Positions 28,301 through 38,710 of a stretch of DNA of 64,000 nucleotides are shown here, one piece after another. This DNA comes from Paraburkholderia humisilvae. Lineage in GTDB: Bacteria > Pseudomonadota > Gammaproteobacteria > Burkholderiales > Burkholderiaceae. The stretch spans positions 248,001-312,000 of the forward strand of contig NZ_CADIKH010000003.1 of the NCBI RefSeq assembly GCF_902859855.1. The letters run 5' to 3'. Made by a program: the position numbers and the translations under genes. How positions within the stretch are numbered: position 1 is the stretch's first letter; the number at the start of each line of letters is the position of its first letter. The notes under the pieces were generated by a model, which saw nothing but the letters and a program-made list of their open reading frames with translations, made no database searches and was not told the DNA's origin.

Positions 28301-29887
28301 GACCGTTCGTTCAGCATGAAAATGCGGATAGGACCGGGTTGCCGTTGCCTTTTTCGCATAGATGCGGTTGGGTGGGTCGACAGCGGCGAAAAGCGTGCTG
28401 AATGACCCTACGGTCTCAGACGCACCGAGTACCAGAAAGCCACCCGGGTTGAGCGCGTAATGGAACGTCGGGATCACGCGCTTTTGCAGCGACGGCGACA
28501 GGTAGATCAGCAGATTGCGGCAGCTGATCAGGTCGACCCGGGAATAGGGCGGATCGGCTGCCACGTTTTGCCGGGCGAAGACGATCATGTCGCGCAGCGA
28601 TGGGGACACGCGGTAGTGGCTGTCCTCTCTGCTGAAAAAGCGGTTTAACCGTCCGGTCGACATCTCCGCCTCGATGCTGCCCGGATACAGCCCCTGACGG
28701 GCCTGCTGCAGCGACAGGGTGTCGCTCAGATCGGTGGCGAAAATCTGGACCGGCAATGGTGCGCCCTGCGTCGCTTCGAGAAATTCAGTGACGACGATGG
28801 CGAGCGAGTAGGCCTCCTGGCCGGTCGAGCATCCAGGGACCCAGATGCGCAGCGGCGTACCCGGGTCCTTGTGCTTCATGATGGCGGGCAGCACGTGCTG
28901 CCTGATCCCATCGAACGCGTCCGGATCGCGGAAGAAGCTTGTAACGTTAATCAGGATGTCGTGATACAGCGCCTCAAGCTCGGTGCGGTCATCTTTGAGT
29001 CGCGCCGCATAATCGGCGAGGCTCCCGAGCGAGTGCAGAACCATCCTGCGTGTCATGCGCCGTTTGACAGTCGTATCGCGATAGCTGCCGAAGTCGACCT
29101 TGAATGCAACCTGCAGCCGGCTCAGAATCTCGCGGTAGTCCCGGTCTTCCGCGATCGTGTCGGTGTCGGTCTCGGTTTCGGTTTCGGTTTCGGCCTGCGC
29201 CGCCCGGGACGAGGCGACATAGGGATGACGGCCGATGCGCGCCAGTTCGCGAGCCATGTCCGCAGGCGGCAGAACCATGTCGATGCAGCCCGAACGAATG
29301 GCATTCAGGGGCATGCCGGTGTGGGCCGCGCTCTGTTCGTCCTGGGCGAGCGTGATGCCGCCGGCCGCCTTGATCTCCTCCACACCCAGGGTCCCATCCG
29401 TGCCGGTGCCTGAGAGGATCACGCCAATCGCGCGGGCCTGGCAGTCTTCGGCCAGTGACTTCAGGAAATGGTCAACCGGCAGATGCACACCGCGCGCGTC
29501 GCCGCGCGGGCTGACCCGGCAGACGCCATCGGCAATCGCCAGCGTCGTGTTGGGCACAATCACATAGACGTGGTCCGGTTCGACCGGCAGACCGTCGCGG
29601 GCCTCGAGCACGGGCATCGGCGTGACTTCGCCCAGCAGGTCGCGCAATCTGCTTTTGTGCTGGGGATCCAGGTGCTGGATGACGACAAAGGCCATGCCGG
29701 TATCGGCGGGCAAATGTCCGAGCAGTTTGTTTAACGCATCCAGGCCGCCGGCCGACGCGCCAATACCGACCACCGGCACCGGCTTTGCCTCGACGCGCCC
29801 AACCAGGCTTGCGGCAGACATGGCGTCGGGCCGAGGCGGAGAGACACCGGACGGCCGAGAAGTTTTCCGGTTCACACAATGCTCCAT
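25307..29887 (-). CDS. CheB-CheR-PAS-histidine kinase-receiver fusion
   Basis: About 1526 residues from the ATG at 29887 (the ATG at 29821 is also possible). Domains in order: CheB methylesterase (GIGASAGGLDALN, HLDPQHKS, GTGTDGTLG give the Ser-His-Asp triad) without an N-terminal receiver; an Ala/Thr/Glu linker; CheR methyltransferase (LRIWVPGCSTGQEAYSLAI); a long coiled coil rich in NEEL repeats (about 640-740); two or three PAS domains; HisKA (FLAILAHELRNPLAPIRNAV); HATPase_c (VIGNLLSNASKF, RDNGIGI, GLGIGLTLVKTLVEM); and a C-terminal receiver (RILIVDDNRDSA, phospho-Asp in VIVLDIGLPR). It is a soluble hybrid kinase of the well-known CheB/CheR/PAS/HK type. Its targets are unlikely to be flagellar receptors, as no chemotaxis genes are nearby. 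It is divergent from the ABC transporter gene. Confidence 0.9.
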   Translation of the reverse strand: MEHCVNRKTSRPSGVSPPRPDAMSAASLVGRVEAKPVPVVGIGASAGGLDALNKLLGHLPADTGMAFVVIQHLDPQHKSRLRDLLGEVTPMPVLEARDGLPVEPDHVYVIVPNTTLAIADGVCRVSPRGDARGVHLPVDHFLKSLAEDCQARAIGVILSGTGTDGTLGVEEIKAAGGITLAQDEQSAAHTGMPLNAIRSGCIDMVLPPADMARELARIGRHPYVASSRAAQAETETETETDTDTIAEDRDYREILSRLQVAFKVDFGSYRDTTVKRRMTRRMVLHSLGSLADYAARLKDDRTELEALYHDILINVTSFFRDPDAFDGIRQHVLPAIMKHKDPGTPLRIWVPGCSTGQEAYSLAIVVTEFLEATQGAPLPVQIFATDLSDTLSLQQARQGLYPGSIEAEMSTGRLNRFFSREDSHYRVSPSLRDMIVFARQNVAADPPYSRVDLISCRNLLIYLSPSLQKRVIPTFHYALNPGGFLVLGASETVGSFSTLFAAVDPPNRIYAKKATATRSYPHFHAERTVVDPGRSAAPAPAMSVTDWQREADRVALARYAPPGVLVNENLEILQFRGQTGPFLAPAPGEPSHNLLKMAREGLFVGLRAALAESQQQGVPVHRQGVRVRGEATERQIDLHVIPVKLPNWPERCYLISFAEPAHSDGPVPSASPSGAIAKLPGDELELLRQELASTREYLQSVIEQQDAANEELKAGNEEVLSSNEELQSTNEELESAKEELQSLNEELTTVNEQLQVRNAELVRLNDDMTNLLGSVNVPIVVFGSDLCIRRFTAPATKLLHLRASDVGRPASHLRLPVPTAGLEALLREVIETVQMREHEVQDEAGHWYAFRVLPYRTADNRIDGAMLALEDIQGAKLAQTALRDARDYAQAIIETARDPLLVLDSELRVQLASRAFYRTFRQRPSDTVGHRLFELGNGQWDTPELHALLAQVLTESKPFEDYEVKASFEHIGRRIMLLNARRILRNNEETGLILLALEDVTDRARVGEVQARLAEIVECSDDGIISTTLDDIITTWNAGAEHIFGLRAAEAIGTPLARVLPLAQEYGDADVQARMQRGERIAHAETMIIGGEGRPVHLSVAMSPLRNADGVVIGISRVARDISESRRMQEELKAFAAGLAETDQRKNEFLAILAHELRNPLAPIRNAVQILQQSTTRTLADRSAIDIMQRQMAQMVRLVDELLDVSRVSRGKIELRRDEVELNSLAHHAAEAARSECDAMRQELVVSVPSEPIYVDGDPVRLLQVIGNLLSNASKFTEGGGRIELCVERDGNHALVLVRDNGIGIKEAQLSRIFDMFAQADNSLERTRSGLGIGLTLVKTLVEMHGGNVVVRSDGAGQGSEFVVRLPILTDAQRAQPKPPARVGREPLTAQARRILIVDDNRDSADSLATLLRTRGHDVHIAYDGPQAVEHAAALLPDVIVLDIGLPRLNGYEAARRIRAQRVDGRFLLVALTGWSQEEDRRRSIEAGFDAHLVKPVSLEDVEALFVRLSGGRPAGETAGNESPVR
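29156..29196 (-). repeat. Hexanucleotide repeat encoding a Thr/Glu/Asp linker
   Basis: Tandem near-copies of TCGGTT/TCGGTG on the plus strand encode ETETETETDTDT between the CheB and CheR domains of the fusion kinase. Such in-frame hexamers can change number by slippage and so alter linker length without a frameshift. Confidence 0.7.
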
Positions 29888-30355
29888 CAAGGGAATCGTT
29901 GCTGCTGCCCGGCGACATCCGATATATAGCGTTCGACGAGTTAAATCGTGCAGGTGGCACGCACCGGGACCCGCACGCGTAGCAACGCGGCGAATTCTCG
30001 CATTAACGGGGCGGATGTGGGGGAGCCGGCACACGGCCTCGGAGGTCGCCAATCGCGCGCTGCGCTCGAACACGGACACTCGCACTGAAAGCGTACTCGA
30101 TAGAGGGGCCTGTGACGAGGTCTGTAAGCTTCCCGATAACGCCCGTTCGCGCAGGCACGCCAAACGCAAAGACAACAAACCGTCGACATGGCGTTGGCCC
30201 ATCGGTCGCCATGCCGAAGTCCATGCACGTCACTGCGACAAGCCGATGCCGGGAACAGGTTATGCGCGTCCTCCGGCGCTAACGCGGCATCGCCCCGATG
30301 CCGCGCACACACGCGGACGGACCCCAACCGGGCCCCGTGACCCGGAGTCTGATGA
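29888..30355. other. 468-bp divergent intergenic region, no gene recognised
   Basis: This lies between the divergent CheB-CheR kinase and the ABC transporter. The minus frame stays open to 30202, but the residues encoded there are Arg/Ser-rich and not protein-like, so the kinase is taken to start at 29887. A short AT-rich patch (GATATATAGCG, 29920-29930) on the kinase side may be promoter core. Nothing else was recognised. Confidence 0.5.
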
Positions 30356-32254
30356 ATGAAAGGCGCCAGTCCAAAGGCTGCAGGCAACCCGAGCGTCGCG
30401 CGCACGCGTGGACGGCGCGCGAAAGCGCTCGTCCACTACGCCGACAAGCCCATTCTGCTGATCATGCGGTACATTGGCCGGCGTCCCCTTGCACACGCGT
30501 TTGTCCTGCTTGGCATTGTTGCGGCCGTCGGCTGCGCGCTCGGGTCGCAGTTTGCGATCAAAAATCTGATCGACGAATTGCCCGCGGGGCGCCATCATCC
30601 CGCCGCCATCGTCACCGCGTTTCTGATCATCGTCGTGCTGCTGTTCGCCGATAACCTGTTCTGGCGGTTATCCGGCTGGGTCAGCGTGCGTACGTTCGTC
30701 GCCGTGACGGGCGATGTGCGCCGTCACCTCTTCGGTTATCTGCTTAGCCATTCGACCGGGTATTTCTCCAACGTTCAGCCCGGCACGCTAGCGAGCCGGG
30801 TGTCGGCAACCGCGAACGCCATCTTCACGATCGAGAACACCGTCGCGTGGACCGCGCTGCCGCCTCTGCTCTCGGTACTCGGCGCGATTGGCATCATCGG
30901 CACGCTGAGTCCATTGATGTCGCTTGCGCTGCTGCTGGTGTCCGGTTGTATGGCTGCCGTCCTGTTCTGGCTCGGCAGCAAGGGCAGGAGCCGGCACATG
31001 CGCTTCGCTTCCGATGCGGCATCGGTTGACGGCGAACTTGTCGACGTCATCAGCAACATGACGACGGTCCGGATGTTCGATGCGACACGTCGCGAGAGCG
31101 CCCGGCTGCACTCGTTTCTCACTCATGAAATGACATCGCGCGAGGCGAGCGTGCGCTACCTCGAAAAACTGCGACTGTTGCATGCGGTCGCGACATGGCT
31201 TCTTTCTTCGGGGCTGCTCGGCTGGGTGCTGTGGCTCTGGACTCGCGGGCGGGCGACGACGGGTGACGTCGTGCTCGTCAGCTCATTGGGATTCGCGATC
31301 CTGCATGGCACGCGCGATCTCGCCGTCGCGCTCGTCGACCTGACACAGCATATCTCGAGGCTGGCGGAAGCCGCACAGACGCTACTGGTGCCACGCGACA
31401 TGGAGGAAATGGTGGGCGTGCCCGCGCTGCAGGTACGCGACGCAAACATCGATTTCGAGAACATCACGTTTGCCTATCCGGGCCGCCGTCCTGTGCTGGA
31501 TCATTTCAGTTTGCATATCGACGCGGGTCAGAAAGTCGGCCTCGTGGGGCCATCAGGCGCGGGAAAGAGCACCGTGCTCGCGCTGCTGCAACGTCTGTTC
31601 GAGCCGCCGCGCGGCTCGGGAGCGGTCACCATCTCGGGCCAGTGTCTTTCCGACGTGAGCCTTGCCAGTCTGCGTAGCGCGATTGCTATCGTGCCTCAGG
31701 ACATCTCGCTGTTTAACCGCACGCTGCTCGACAACGTGCGATACGGCCGGCCCGATGCCACTGAAGAGGAAGTCTTGCGGGCCTGCGCACACGCGAACTG
31801 CCTGGATCTGGTCCGCTCGTTACCGGAGGGCCTTGGGACCGTCGTGGGCGACCGCGGCACGCGCCTGTCCGGGGGGCAGCGTCAGCGCATCGCGATTGCG
31901 CGCGCGTTTCTGAAGGACGCACCGATCCTGCTGCTCGATGAAGCGACCTCGGCCCTTGACAGCGTATCGGAAGCGGCCATCCAGCTTGCGCTAGACAGGT
32001 TGATGGAAGGACGCACGGTCGTCGCCATCGCGCACCGGCTATCGACGCTGCAGAGCTTTGACCGGATTGTCGTCATCCATCACGGGCGCCTGGTCGACGA
32101 CGGCGCACCGAACGAGCTATCCAGGCGCGCCGGCATCTATCGCGATGTATTGCTGCGTCAGGAGCGGCGTGCAGCGACGGGCAACCGACAGCCCGAGGTC
32201 GTTGCTCACGCCCGCATGGCGAAGGCCAGTTCAGCTTTCGATGAGCCAGCATAA
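30356..32254 (+). CDS. ABC transporter half-molecule (permease-ATPase fusion, MsbA/ABCB type)
   Basis: 632 residues, an exporter half that should work as a homodimer in the inner membrane. A basic N-terminal tail is followed by six predicted membrane helices (about 45-335, e.g. HAFVLLGIVAAVGCALGSQF and IVTAFLIIVVLLFADNLFW) and a nucleotide-binding domain with Walker A GPSGAGKST, Q-loop VPQDISLFN, signature LSGGQRQRIAIARA, Walker B ILLLDEATSALD and H-switch AHRLST, all intact. Substrate is not deducible: lipid, peptide or drug are all possible, and no adaptor or precursor gene lies nearby. The ATG at 30356 overlaps a TGATGA context; no better start is seen. Confidence 0.88.
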   Translation: MKGASPKAAGNPSVARTRGRRAKALVHYADKPILLIMRYIGRRPLAHAFVLLGIVAAVGCALGSQFAIKNLIDELPAGRHHPAAIVTAFLIIVVLLFADNLFWRLSGWVSVRTFVAVTGDVRRHLFGYLLSHSTGYFSNVQPGTLASRVSATANAIFTIENTVAWTALPPLLSVLGAIGIIGTLSPLMSLALLLVSGCMAAVLFWLGSKGRSRHMRFASDAASVDGELVDVISNMTTVRMFDATRRESARLHSFLTHEMTSREASVRYLEKLRLLHAVATWLLSSGLLGWVLWLWTRGRATTGDVVLVSSLGFAILHGTRDLAVALVDLTQHISRLAEAAQTLLVPRDMEEMVGVPALQVRDANIDFENITFAYPGRRPVLDHFSLHIDAGQKVGLVGPSGAGKSTVLALLQRLFEPPRGSGAVTISGQCLSDVSLASLRSAIAIVPQDISLFNRTLLDNVRYGRPDATEEEVLRACAHANCLDLVRSLPEGLGTVVGDRGTRLSGGQRQRIAIARAFLKDAPILLLDEATSALDSVSEAAIQLALDRLMEGRTVVAIAHRLSTLQSFDRIVVIHHGRLVDDGAPNELSRRAGIYRDVLLRQERRAATGNRQPEVVAHARMAKASSAFDEPA

Positions 32255-32325
32255 GTTAGCAAAGAAAAAGGGCTGACACGCACACGAGGAGGGACAGACG
32301 GCCAGCCGCGGAAACAGTCGTCAAG

Positions 32326-33198
32326 TCAGGCGCGCGCGCAACGATCCCTCAATTGCAGAATCATCGGTGTGAAGATTAATTGCATCGCCAGCCCCATCTT
32401 CCCGCCCGGTACGACGATCACATTCGGCCGCGACATGAACGAATCGTGCAGCATCGTCAGCAGATACGGGAAATCGATGCCCTTGGGCCGCGCAAAGCGA
32501 ATCACCACAAAACTTTCATCCGGCTGCGGAATCTCACGCGCGGTAAACGGGTTCGACGTATCCACTGTCGGCACGCGCTGGAAGTTCACATGCGTGCGGG
32601 AAAACTGCGGGCAGATATAGTTCACGTAATCAGGCATCCGCCGCAGGATCGTGTCGACGATCGCCTCATGCGAATAGCCGCGCATATTCTGATCGCGATG
32701 CAGCTTCTGAATCCATTCGAGGTTGATAATCGGCACGACGCCAACCAGCAAATCCGCGTGCTGCGCGACATCGACACGGTCGGTCACCGCCGCGCCATGC
32801 AGTCCTTCATAGAACAACAGGTCGGTGCCCGGCTCGACCTCTTCCCATGGCGTAAACGTCCCGGACGCCTGCTTGAACTTCGCCGCATCCGCCTCGTCGT
32901 GCACGTAGCGGCGAAACTGACCGGTGCCCGACTTCGCATAGTTCGCGAACAACCGCTCAAGCTCTTCGAGCATATTCGCATCCGGACCGAAGTGACTGAA
33001 GTTATGCACGCCGTCGCGCTCGGCCTGCTTCAGCGCCTCGCGCATGCCGAGCCGGTCGAAGCGATGAAACGCGTCGCCCTCGACAATCTGCGCGTTGATC
33101 TTCTCGCGCCTGAAGATATGCTGAAAACTCTTCATCACGGTGGTTGTGCCGGCGCCGCTCGATCCGGTCACGGCAATGATCGGGTGCTTGACTGACAT
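32326..33198 (-). CDS. cbbP: Phosphoribulokinase
   Basis: 290 residues, class I (bacterial octameric type) phosphoribulokinase, making ribulose-1,5-bisphosphate from ribulose-5-phosphate and ATP. Visible are the P-loop (VTGSSGAGTTTV), the Asp/His segment EGDAFHRFDR, the Walker B-like acidic FYEGLHGA and the Arg-rich NMRGYSHEA. The ATG at 33198 is chosen because GGAG stands at the right distance; the frame upstream to 33348 overlaps the cbbF tail and is not protein-like. It is the last gene of cbbLSXFP, 70 bp after cbbF. The red-type operon order and this P-type agree with other Burkholderiales. Confidence 0.93.
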   Translation of the reverse strand: MSVKHPIIAVTGSSGAGTTTVMKSFQHIFRREKINAQIVEGDAFHRFDRLGMREALKQAERDGVHNFSHFGPDANMLEELERLFANYAKSGTGQFRRYVHDEADAAKFKQASGTFTPWEEVEPGTDLLFYEGLHGAAVTDRVDVAQHADLLVGVVPIINLEWIQKLHRDQNMRGYSHEAIVDTILRRMPDYVNYICPQFSRTHVNFQRVPTVDTSNPFTAREIPQPDESFVVIRFARPKGIDFPYLLTMLHDSFMSRPNVIVVPGGKMGLAMQLIFTPMILQLRDRCARA

Positions 33199-33268
33199 GC
33201 GCGTTTCTCCGTTGCGAGAGTCCGTGGCCATGACGTTGATCGGTACGCGTGTCCGATCGACGCACGCT

Positions 33269-34375
33269 TCATGCCGGCGTTTCAGGCAGAAAGAGTGAGC
33301 GCTCATTGAAGAGCGGCGACGAAAACGGCCGGTCGGTACCGAGATCATTTTCGCGGTGATAGCGGCCGATGCGCATCACTTCGTTCTTCGAACCGAGAAT
33401 CACCGGCACGCGCTCATGCAGGTCGCCGGGCACGACGTCCAGAATCCGCTCACGCCCGGTGATCGCGTCGCCGCCCGCCTGCTCGATCAGGAAACTCATC
33501 GGGTTCGCTTCGTAGAGCAGGCGCAGCCGGCCCTGCATCGTGGTCGCCGTGCGATAGTCGCGCGGATACATAAACACGCCGCCACGCATCAGAATGCGAT
33601 GCACCTCGGCGACCATCGCCGCAATCCAGCGCATATTGAAGTCACGCTCGCGGCAACCGCTCTTGCCGTCCTTGCATTCCTGCACATAGCGGCGCACCGG
33701 CGGCTCCCAGAAACGCTCGTTCGACGCGTTGATCGCGAACTCACTGGTGTCTTCGGGAATGCGGATGTCCGAATGGGTGAGTACGAAGTTGCCCACTTCC
33801 CGTTCGAGCGTAAAGCCGTGCGTGCCGTTGCCGATCGACAGCACAAGCATGGTCGCGGGGCCGTAGATCGCGTAGCCGGCCGCGACCTGTTCGTGGCCCG
33901 GCCGCAGAAACGCGGAGCGTTCCATCGTCGATGCCTTGGCTGTGCCCTGCGGCGCGTGCAGCACCGAGAAGATCGACCCGAGCGCACCGTTGATGTCGAT
34001 GTTCGACGAGCCGTCGAGCGGATCGAACGCGAGCAGATATTCACCACGCGGAAAACAGCGCGGAATCTGGTACACATGCTCGATTTCCTCGGACACCATC
34101 CCGGCCAGCAAGCCGTCCCACTCACAGTGCTGCAGGAAGATATCGTTGGTCAGCACATCGAGCTTCTTCTGCTCTTCGCCGTGCACGTTCGCGGAGCGCG
34201 CGGAGCCATAGTTGCCGTCGAGCGCGCCGCGCGTGAGCGTCGCGGCGATCGTCTTGACCGATGCCGCGACGTCGATCAACAGCGCCGACAATCCGCTCGC
34301 ACGGGGTGAAGGGCTCTGCCTGTCGAGCGCATCGATCAGGAACTTCGAGAGTGTCGTTCGTCCGTCTCGCATCAC
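33269..34375 (-). CDS. cbbF: Fructose-1,6-bisphosphatase class I
   Basis: 368 residues. Metal- and substrate-binding segments of class I FBPase are intact: SEEIEHV near residue 95, [14 protein letters not shown] near 117-130, and in the second half [40 protein letters not shown] and [13 protein letters not shown]. It hydrolyses fructose-1,6-bisphosphate and, in CBB operons, serves RuBP regeneration. It lies six bases after the cbbX stop, so it is co-transcribed. The tandem ATG at 34375 and 34372 leaves the start uncertain by one codon. Confidence 0.94.
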   Translation of the reverse strand: MMRDGRTTLSKFLIDALDRQSPSPRASGLSALLIDVAASVKTIAATLTRGALDGNYGSARSANVHGEEQKKLDVLTNDIFLQHCEWDGLLAGMVSEEIEHVYQIPRCFPRGEYLLAFDPLDGSSNIDINGALGSIFSVLHAPQGTAKASTMERSAFLRPGHEQVAAGYAIYGPATMLVLSIGNGTHGFTLEREVGNFVLTHSDIRIPEDTSEFAINASNERFWEPPVRRYVQECKDGKSGCRERDFNMRWIAAMVAEVHRILMRGGVFMYPRDYRTATTMQGRLRLLYEANPMSFLIEQAGGDAITGRERILDVVPGDLHERVPVILGSKNEVMRIGRYHRENDLGTDRPFSSPLFNERSLFLPETPA

Positions 34376-34381
34376 GCGCTC

Positions 34382-35377
34382 CTAGGAAACCGTGGACTCG
34401 GCCCGCGTGGCAGCAGCGGCACGCTGAGGGTCGGGCGTGAGCCGGTCGAACACGCGGCTGGCGCGAATATCGCCTGCGGTAATCAGCGTAAGCGCCGCCG
34501 GGTCCGCCGGTTGCGCGCCGTCGAGCGCCGCGGCAAACAGACGATTCGCCTGGCGCAGCCGCGCGCGATCAAGCGCATTGCGCACCGAGCGCGCATTCGC
34601 GAAATTCGGCTGCTTCACGCGGCGGTCCAGGTAATCTTCGAATGCGCGGCGCGAATCGCAATCGAACCGGTAGTGCATCGTATCGAGCATCCGTTCGGCA
34701 ATCGCGAGCAATTCCTCGGCGCCGTAATCGGGAAACGTGATGTGATGCGCGATCCTCGACCGGAAGCCCGGATTGCTCTGGAAAAACGTGTCCATTCTCG
34801 CGGCGTAACCCGCGAGAATCACCACCAGGTCATCGCGCTGGTTCTCCATCGCCTGCAACAGGATCTCGATCGACTCCTGCCCGTAGTCGCGTTCGTTTTC
34901 CGGACGATACAGGTAATACGCCTCGTCGATAAACAGCACGCCGCCCATCGCGCGCTTCAATACATCGCGTGTTTTCGGCGCTGTGTGGCCGATGTACTGG
35001 CCGACCAGATCGTCGCGCGTCACCGACACCAGATGATTGCGCCGGATATAACCGAGCCGGTGCAGCACGTCGGCCATGCGCAGCGCGACCGTCGTCTTGC
35101 CGGTGCCGGGGTTGCCGGAAAAACACATATGCAGCGTCGGCGCGCCCGTCGCGATGCCGAGCGTTGCACGCGCCCGTTCGACCAGCAATTGCGCGGCGAT
35201 CTCGCGAATGCGGGTCTTCACCGGCGCAAGGCCGACGAGATCACGGTCCAGTTCGCCCATCACGCCGGCGATGCCCGACTCGCGGTACAGCGCGAGCAGG
35301 TTCACATGAGGCGCGTCGGGTGGCGATTCGGGCTGCGCCTCGCGGCGTGCCGGCAATTCAAGCGTATCGGCAGTCAT
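34382..35377 (-). CDS. cbbX: CbbX, red-type RuBisCO activase (AAA+)
   Basis: 331 residues. AAA+ ATPase with Walker [17 protein letters not shown], Walker [12 protein letters not shown], sensor/arginine-finger region [17 protein letters not shown], and pore loop near YIGHTAPKT. CbbX hexamers, activated by RuBP, pull the C-terminal tail of the large subunit to release inhibitory sugar phosphates from red-type RuBisCO. The ATG at 35377 has GGAG nine bases upstream; the open frame to 35743 runs over cbbS and is rejected. Its position between cbbS and cbbF is the usual one. Confidence 0.94.
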   Translation of the reverse strand: MTADTLELPARREAQPESPPDAPHVNLLALYRESGIAGVMGELDRDLVGLAPVKTRIREIAAQLLVERARATLGIATGAPTLHMCFSGNPGTGKTTVALRMADVLHRLGYIRRNHLVSVTRDDLVGQYIGHTAPKTRDVLKRAMGGVLFIDEAYYLYRPENERDYGQESIEILLQAMENQRDDLVVILAGYAARMDTFFQSNPGFRSRIAHHITFPDYGAEELLAIAERMLDTMHYRFDCDSRRAFEDYLDRRVKQPNFANARSVRNALDRARLRQANRLFAAALDGAQPADPAALTLITAGDIRASRVFDRLTPDPQRAAAATRAESTVS

Positions 35378-35421
35378 GGTCGTCTCCGTTTCGATGCAAT
35401 CCGGTACGAGGCGCTGTGGCT

Positions 35422-35838
35422 TCACTCGTGCACGTCGGTCCGCGCACCACCGGCGCGGCACCTGAGCGCATAACGCTGCACACGCCCCCGGCTTTCGTCG
35501 CGCTCGAGCCATAACGTCGCTTCCACATCCGGCCGGTTCACGATGAACGACAGCCGCATCGTTTCGAAACCACGCACGGAATCGAACGCGTTGACCTTGA
35601 TGTAGTGCTGCGGATGCGCGGCGCGGCATGCGGTCACTTCCTGCATGACGCCCGCCGCATCGCGCAGATCGAACATCGGCAGCCCCCACATCTCCCAGTA
35701 TGTGTTGCGCGGATGCGGGTCGTCGGTGAATTCGACCGAGCACGCCCAGCCTTGGCCCAGCGCATAGTCGATTTGCAGGCGGATTTCATCGTCGGTCAGA
35801 TCAGGCAAAAAAGAAAACGTCCCTTGCGTAATACGCAT
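35422..35838 (-). CDS. cbbS: RuBisCO small subunit, red type (form IC)
   Basis: 138 residues. Typical N-terminus [19 protein letters not shown], then [12 protein letters not shown] and [20 protein letters not shown], with the C-terminal extension seen in red-type small subunits, where it forms a hairpin that fills the central solvent channel of L8S8. It lies 34 bp behind cbbL and 44 bp before cbbX. Confidence 0.95.
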   Translation of the reverse strand: MRITQGTFSFLPDLTDDEIRLQIDYALGQGWACSVEFTDDPHPRNTYWEMWGLPMFDLRDAAGVMQEVTACRAAHPQHYIKVNAFDSVRGFETMRLSFIVNRPDVEATLWLERDESRGRVQRYALRCRAGGARTDVHE

Positions 35839-35872
35839 GGCGGTGCTCCTTCGTGCGAAGCCAGGTGATCGG

Positions 35873-37483
<1,611 letters not shown>

Positions 37484-37728
37484 ACAGGTGACGACACAAC
37501 CCAATGCGCTCACAATAAGTGACGCGGCTGGTGCAACACTTTGCTGCGATATCGCGACAGTAAGACGTGTAAGCAGAAACCCTGGATGTCGGGTACGCCA
37601 CTCGCGCACCATTCGTGCATGCATTCGGGCCTGTGGCACGCACCTTGCATCGCGAAACGGGTCGACGCGATCGGCGCGGCAAGCGCCGGCCGCCAAGGCA
37701 AATGGCTTTCTTCTGAAGGAGGACGACT

Positions 37729-37803
37729 ATGCAGTGGACAACTCCAAGCTATACTGACATGCGTTTTGGCTTCGAAGTCACGATGTATATCGCGACCCGC
37801 TAA
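37729..37803 (+). CDS. pqqA: PqqA, precursor peptide of pyrroloquinoline quinone
   Basis: 24 residues, MQWTTPSYTDMRFGFEVTMY followed by IATR. Glu16 and Tyr20 are the conserved pair that PqqE cross-links and from which PQQ is made; the spacing E-x3-Y is exact. It has a strong GAAGGAGG ribosome site. It is short and easily missed. It stands alone: the other pqq genes begin 11.4 kb downstream. A strong GC hairpin follows its stop. Confidence 0.95.
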   Translation: MQWTTPSYTDMRFGFEVTMYIATR

Positions 37804-37816
37804 AGCGCCGAACCCG

Positions 37817-37840
37817 CGGGGCCTCCTTCGGGCGGCCCCG
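37817..37840 (+). terminator. GC-rich hairpin after pqqA
   Basis: CGGGGCC (37817-37823) pairs with GGCCCCG (37834-37840) around a 10-base loop, 13 bases after the pqqA stop. The downstream bases are pyrimidine-rich (TCCTTCTTCC) but not a T-run. It may act as a terminator, or as the attenuator/mRNA stabiliser often seen after pqqA that keeps PqqA in excess. Confidence 0.55.
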
Positions 37841-37949
37841 TCCTTCTTCCGCAGTACAGCCGCAGTATCGTATTTCCCGGTTTTCTCCCGCGTTTTTCCA
37901 CCCGCCGACCGCCGGTGTATTGCGCGTCGCACGATCAGCGTTGCTCGCC

Positions 37950-38597
37950 ATGATTCACGAAACGATCATCACGACCGCGGCACGCGATGGCACACCTCAC
38001 ATTGCGCCAATGGGCATACGTTTTGAAAACGGTCTTGCGATTCTCGCGCCGTTCCGCCCGTCGACGACGCTCGACAACATCGTCGCCACGCAAGCCGCGG
38101 TCATCAATTTCACGACTGACGTCAGGGTCTTTGCCGGCTGCGTCACGGGCACGCAACACAACTGGCCAACGGTCGGTGCGAGCCGCGTGCCGTCGATACG
38201 GCTCGTGCAGTCGCTCGCGCATACCGAACTGACACTGACCGAAACGCTGGAAGACGCGCAGCGCCCGACGCTGAAAATGCGCTGCGTGCACAGCGAAACG
38301 CACGCGCCGTTTGGCGGCTTCAATCGCGCGCAGGCGGCGGTGATTGAAGGGGCGATTCTGGTCAGCCGGCTTTTTATGCTGCCGGCCGACAAGGTGGACC
38401 GCGAAATCGCGTATCTGCAGATTGCGATCGACAAGACCGCCGGTCCGGACGAACAGACCGCATGGTCATGGATCATCGCGGCGATTGAGCGCTATCGCGC
38501 GAACGCCGCGAAGCAGCCGGGCAGCGCACATGCATCCGCGTCTCCGGCGTCGGGATCGCCCGATAACGCGCCGCACACGATGCATGAAACACCCTAG
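37950..38597 (+). CDS. DUF447 family protein of the H4MPT/methylofuran gene set
   Basis: 215 residues. The N-terminus (IHETIITTAARDGTPHIAPMGIRF) has the beta-strand pattern of an FMN-binding split barrel; the family DUF447 occurs in methanogens and in bacteria with H4MPT. Gly/His residues such as HAPFGGFNRAQAAVIEGAIL are probably functional. It is likely a cytosolic enzyme of cofactor biosynthesis, but no reaction is established to my knowledge. The ATG at 37950 fits the family start better than the GTG-rich frame further up. It is followed by mfnB on the same strand. Confidence 0.75.
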   Translation: MIHETIITTAARDGTPHIAPMGIRFENGLAILAPFRPSTTLDNIVATQAAVINFTTDVRVFAGCVTGTQHNWPTVGASRVPSIRLVQSLAHTELTLTETLEDAQRPTLKMRCVHSETHAPFGGFNRAQAAVIEGAILVSRLFMLPADKVDREIAYLQIAIDKTAGPDEQTAWSWIIAAIERYRANAAKQPGSAHASASPASGSPDNAPHTMHETP

Positions 38598-38710
38598 AAC
38601 GTTACCCATCCTTGCAATGCGGCATGAATCATGCGGCACTGCGCCATAGGTCGCACGACAGCAAGCGCCCATCCTTTCGCCCACCGTCCGCCCCGTTTCT
38701 GGAGACCTCG

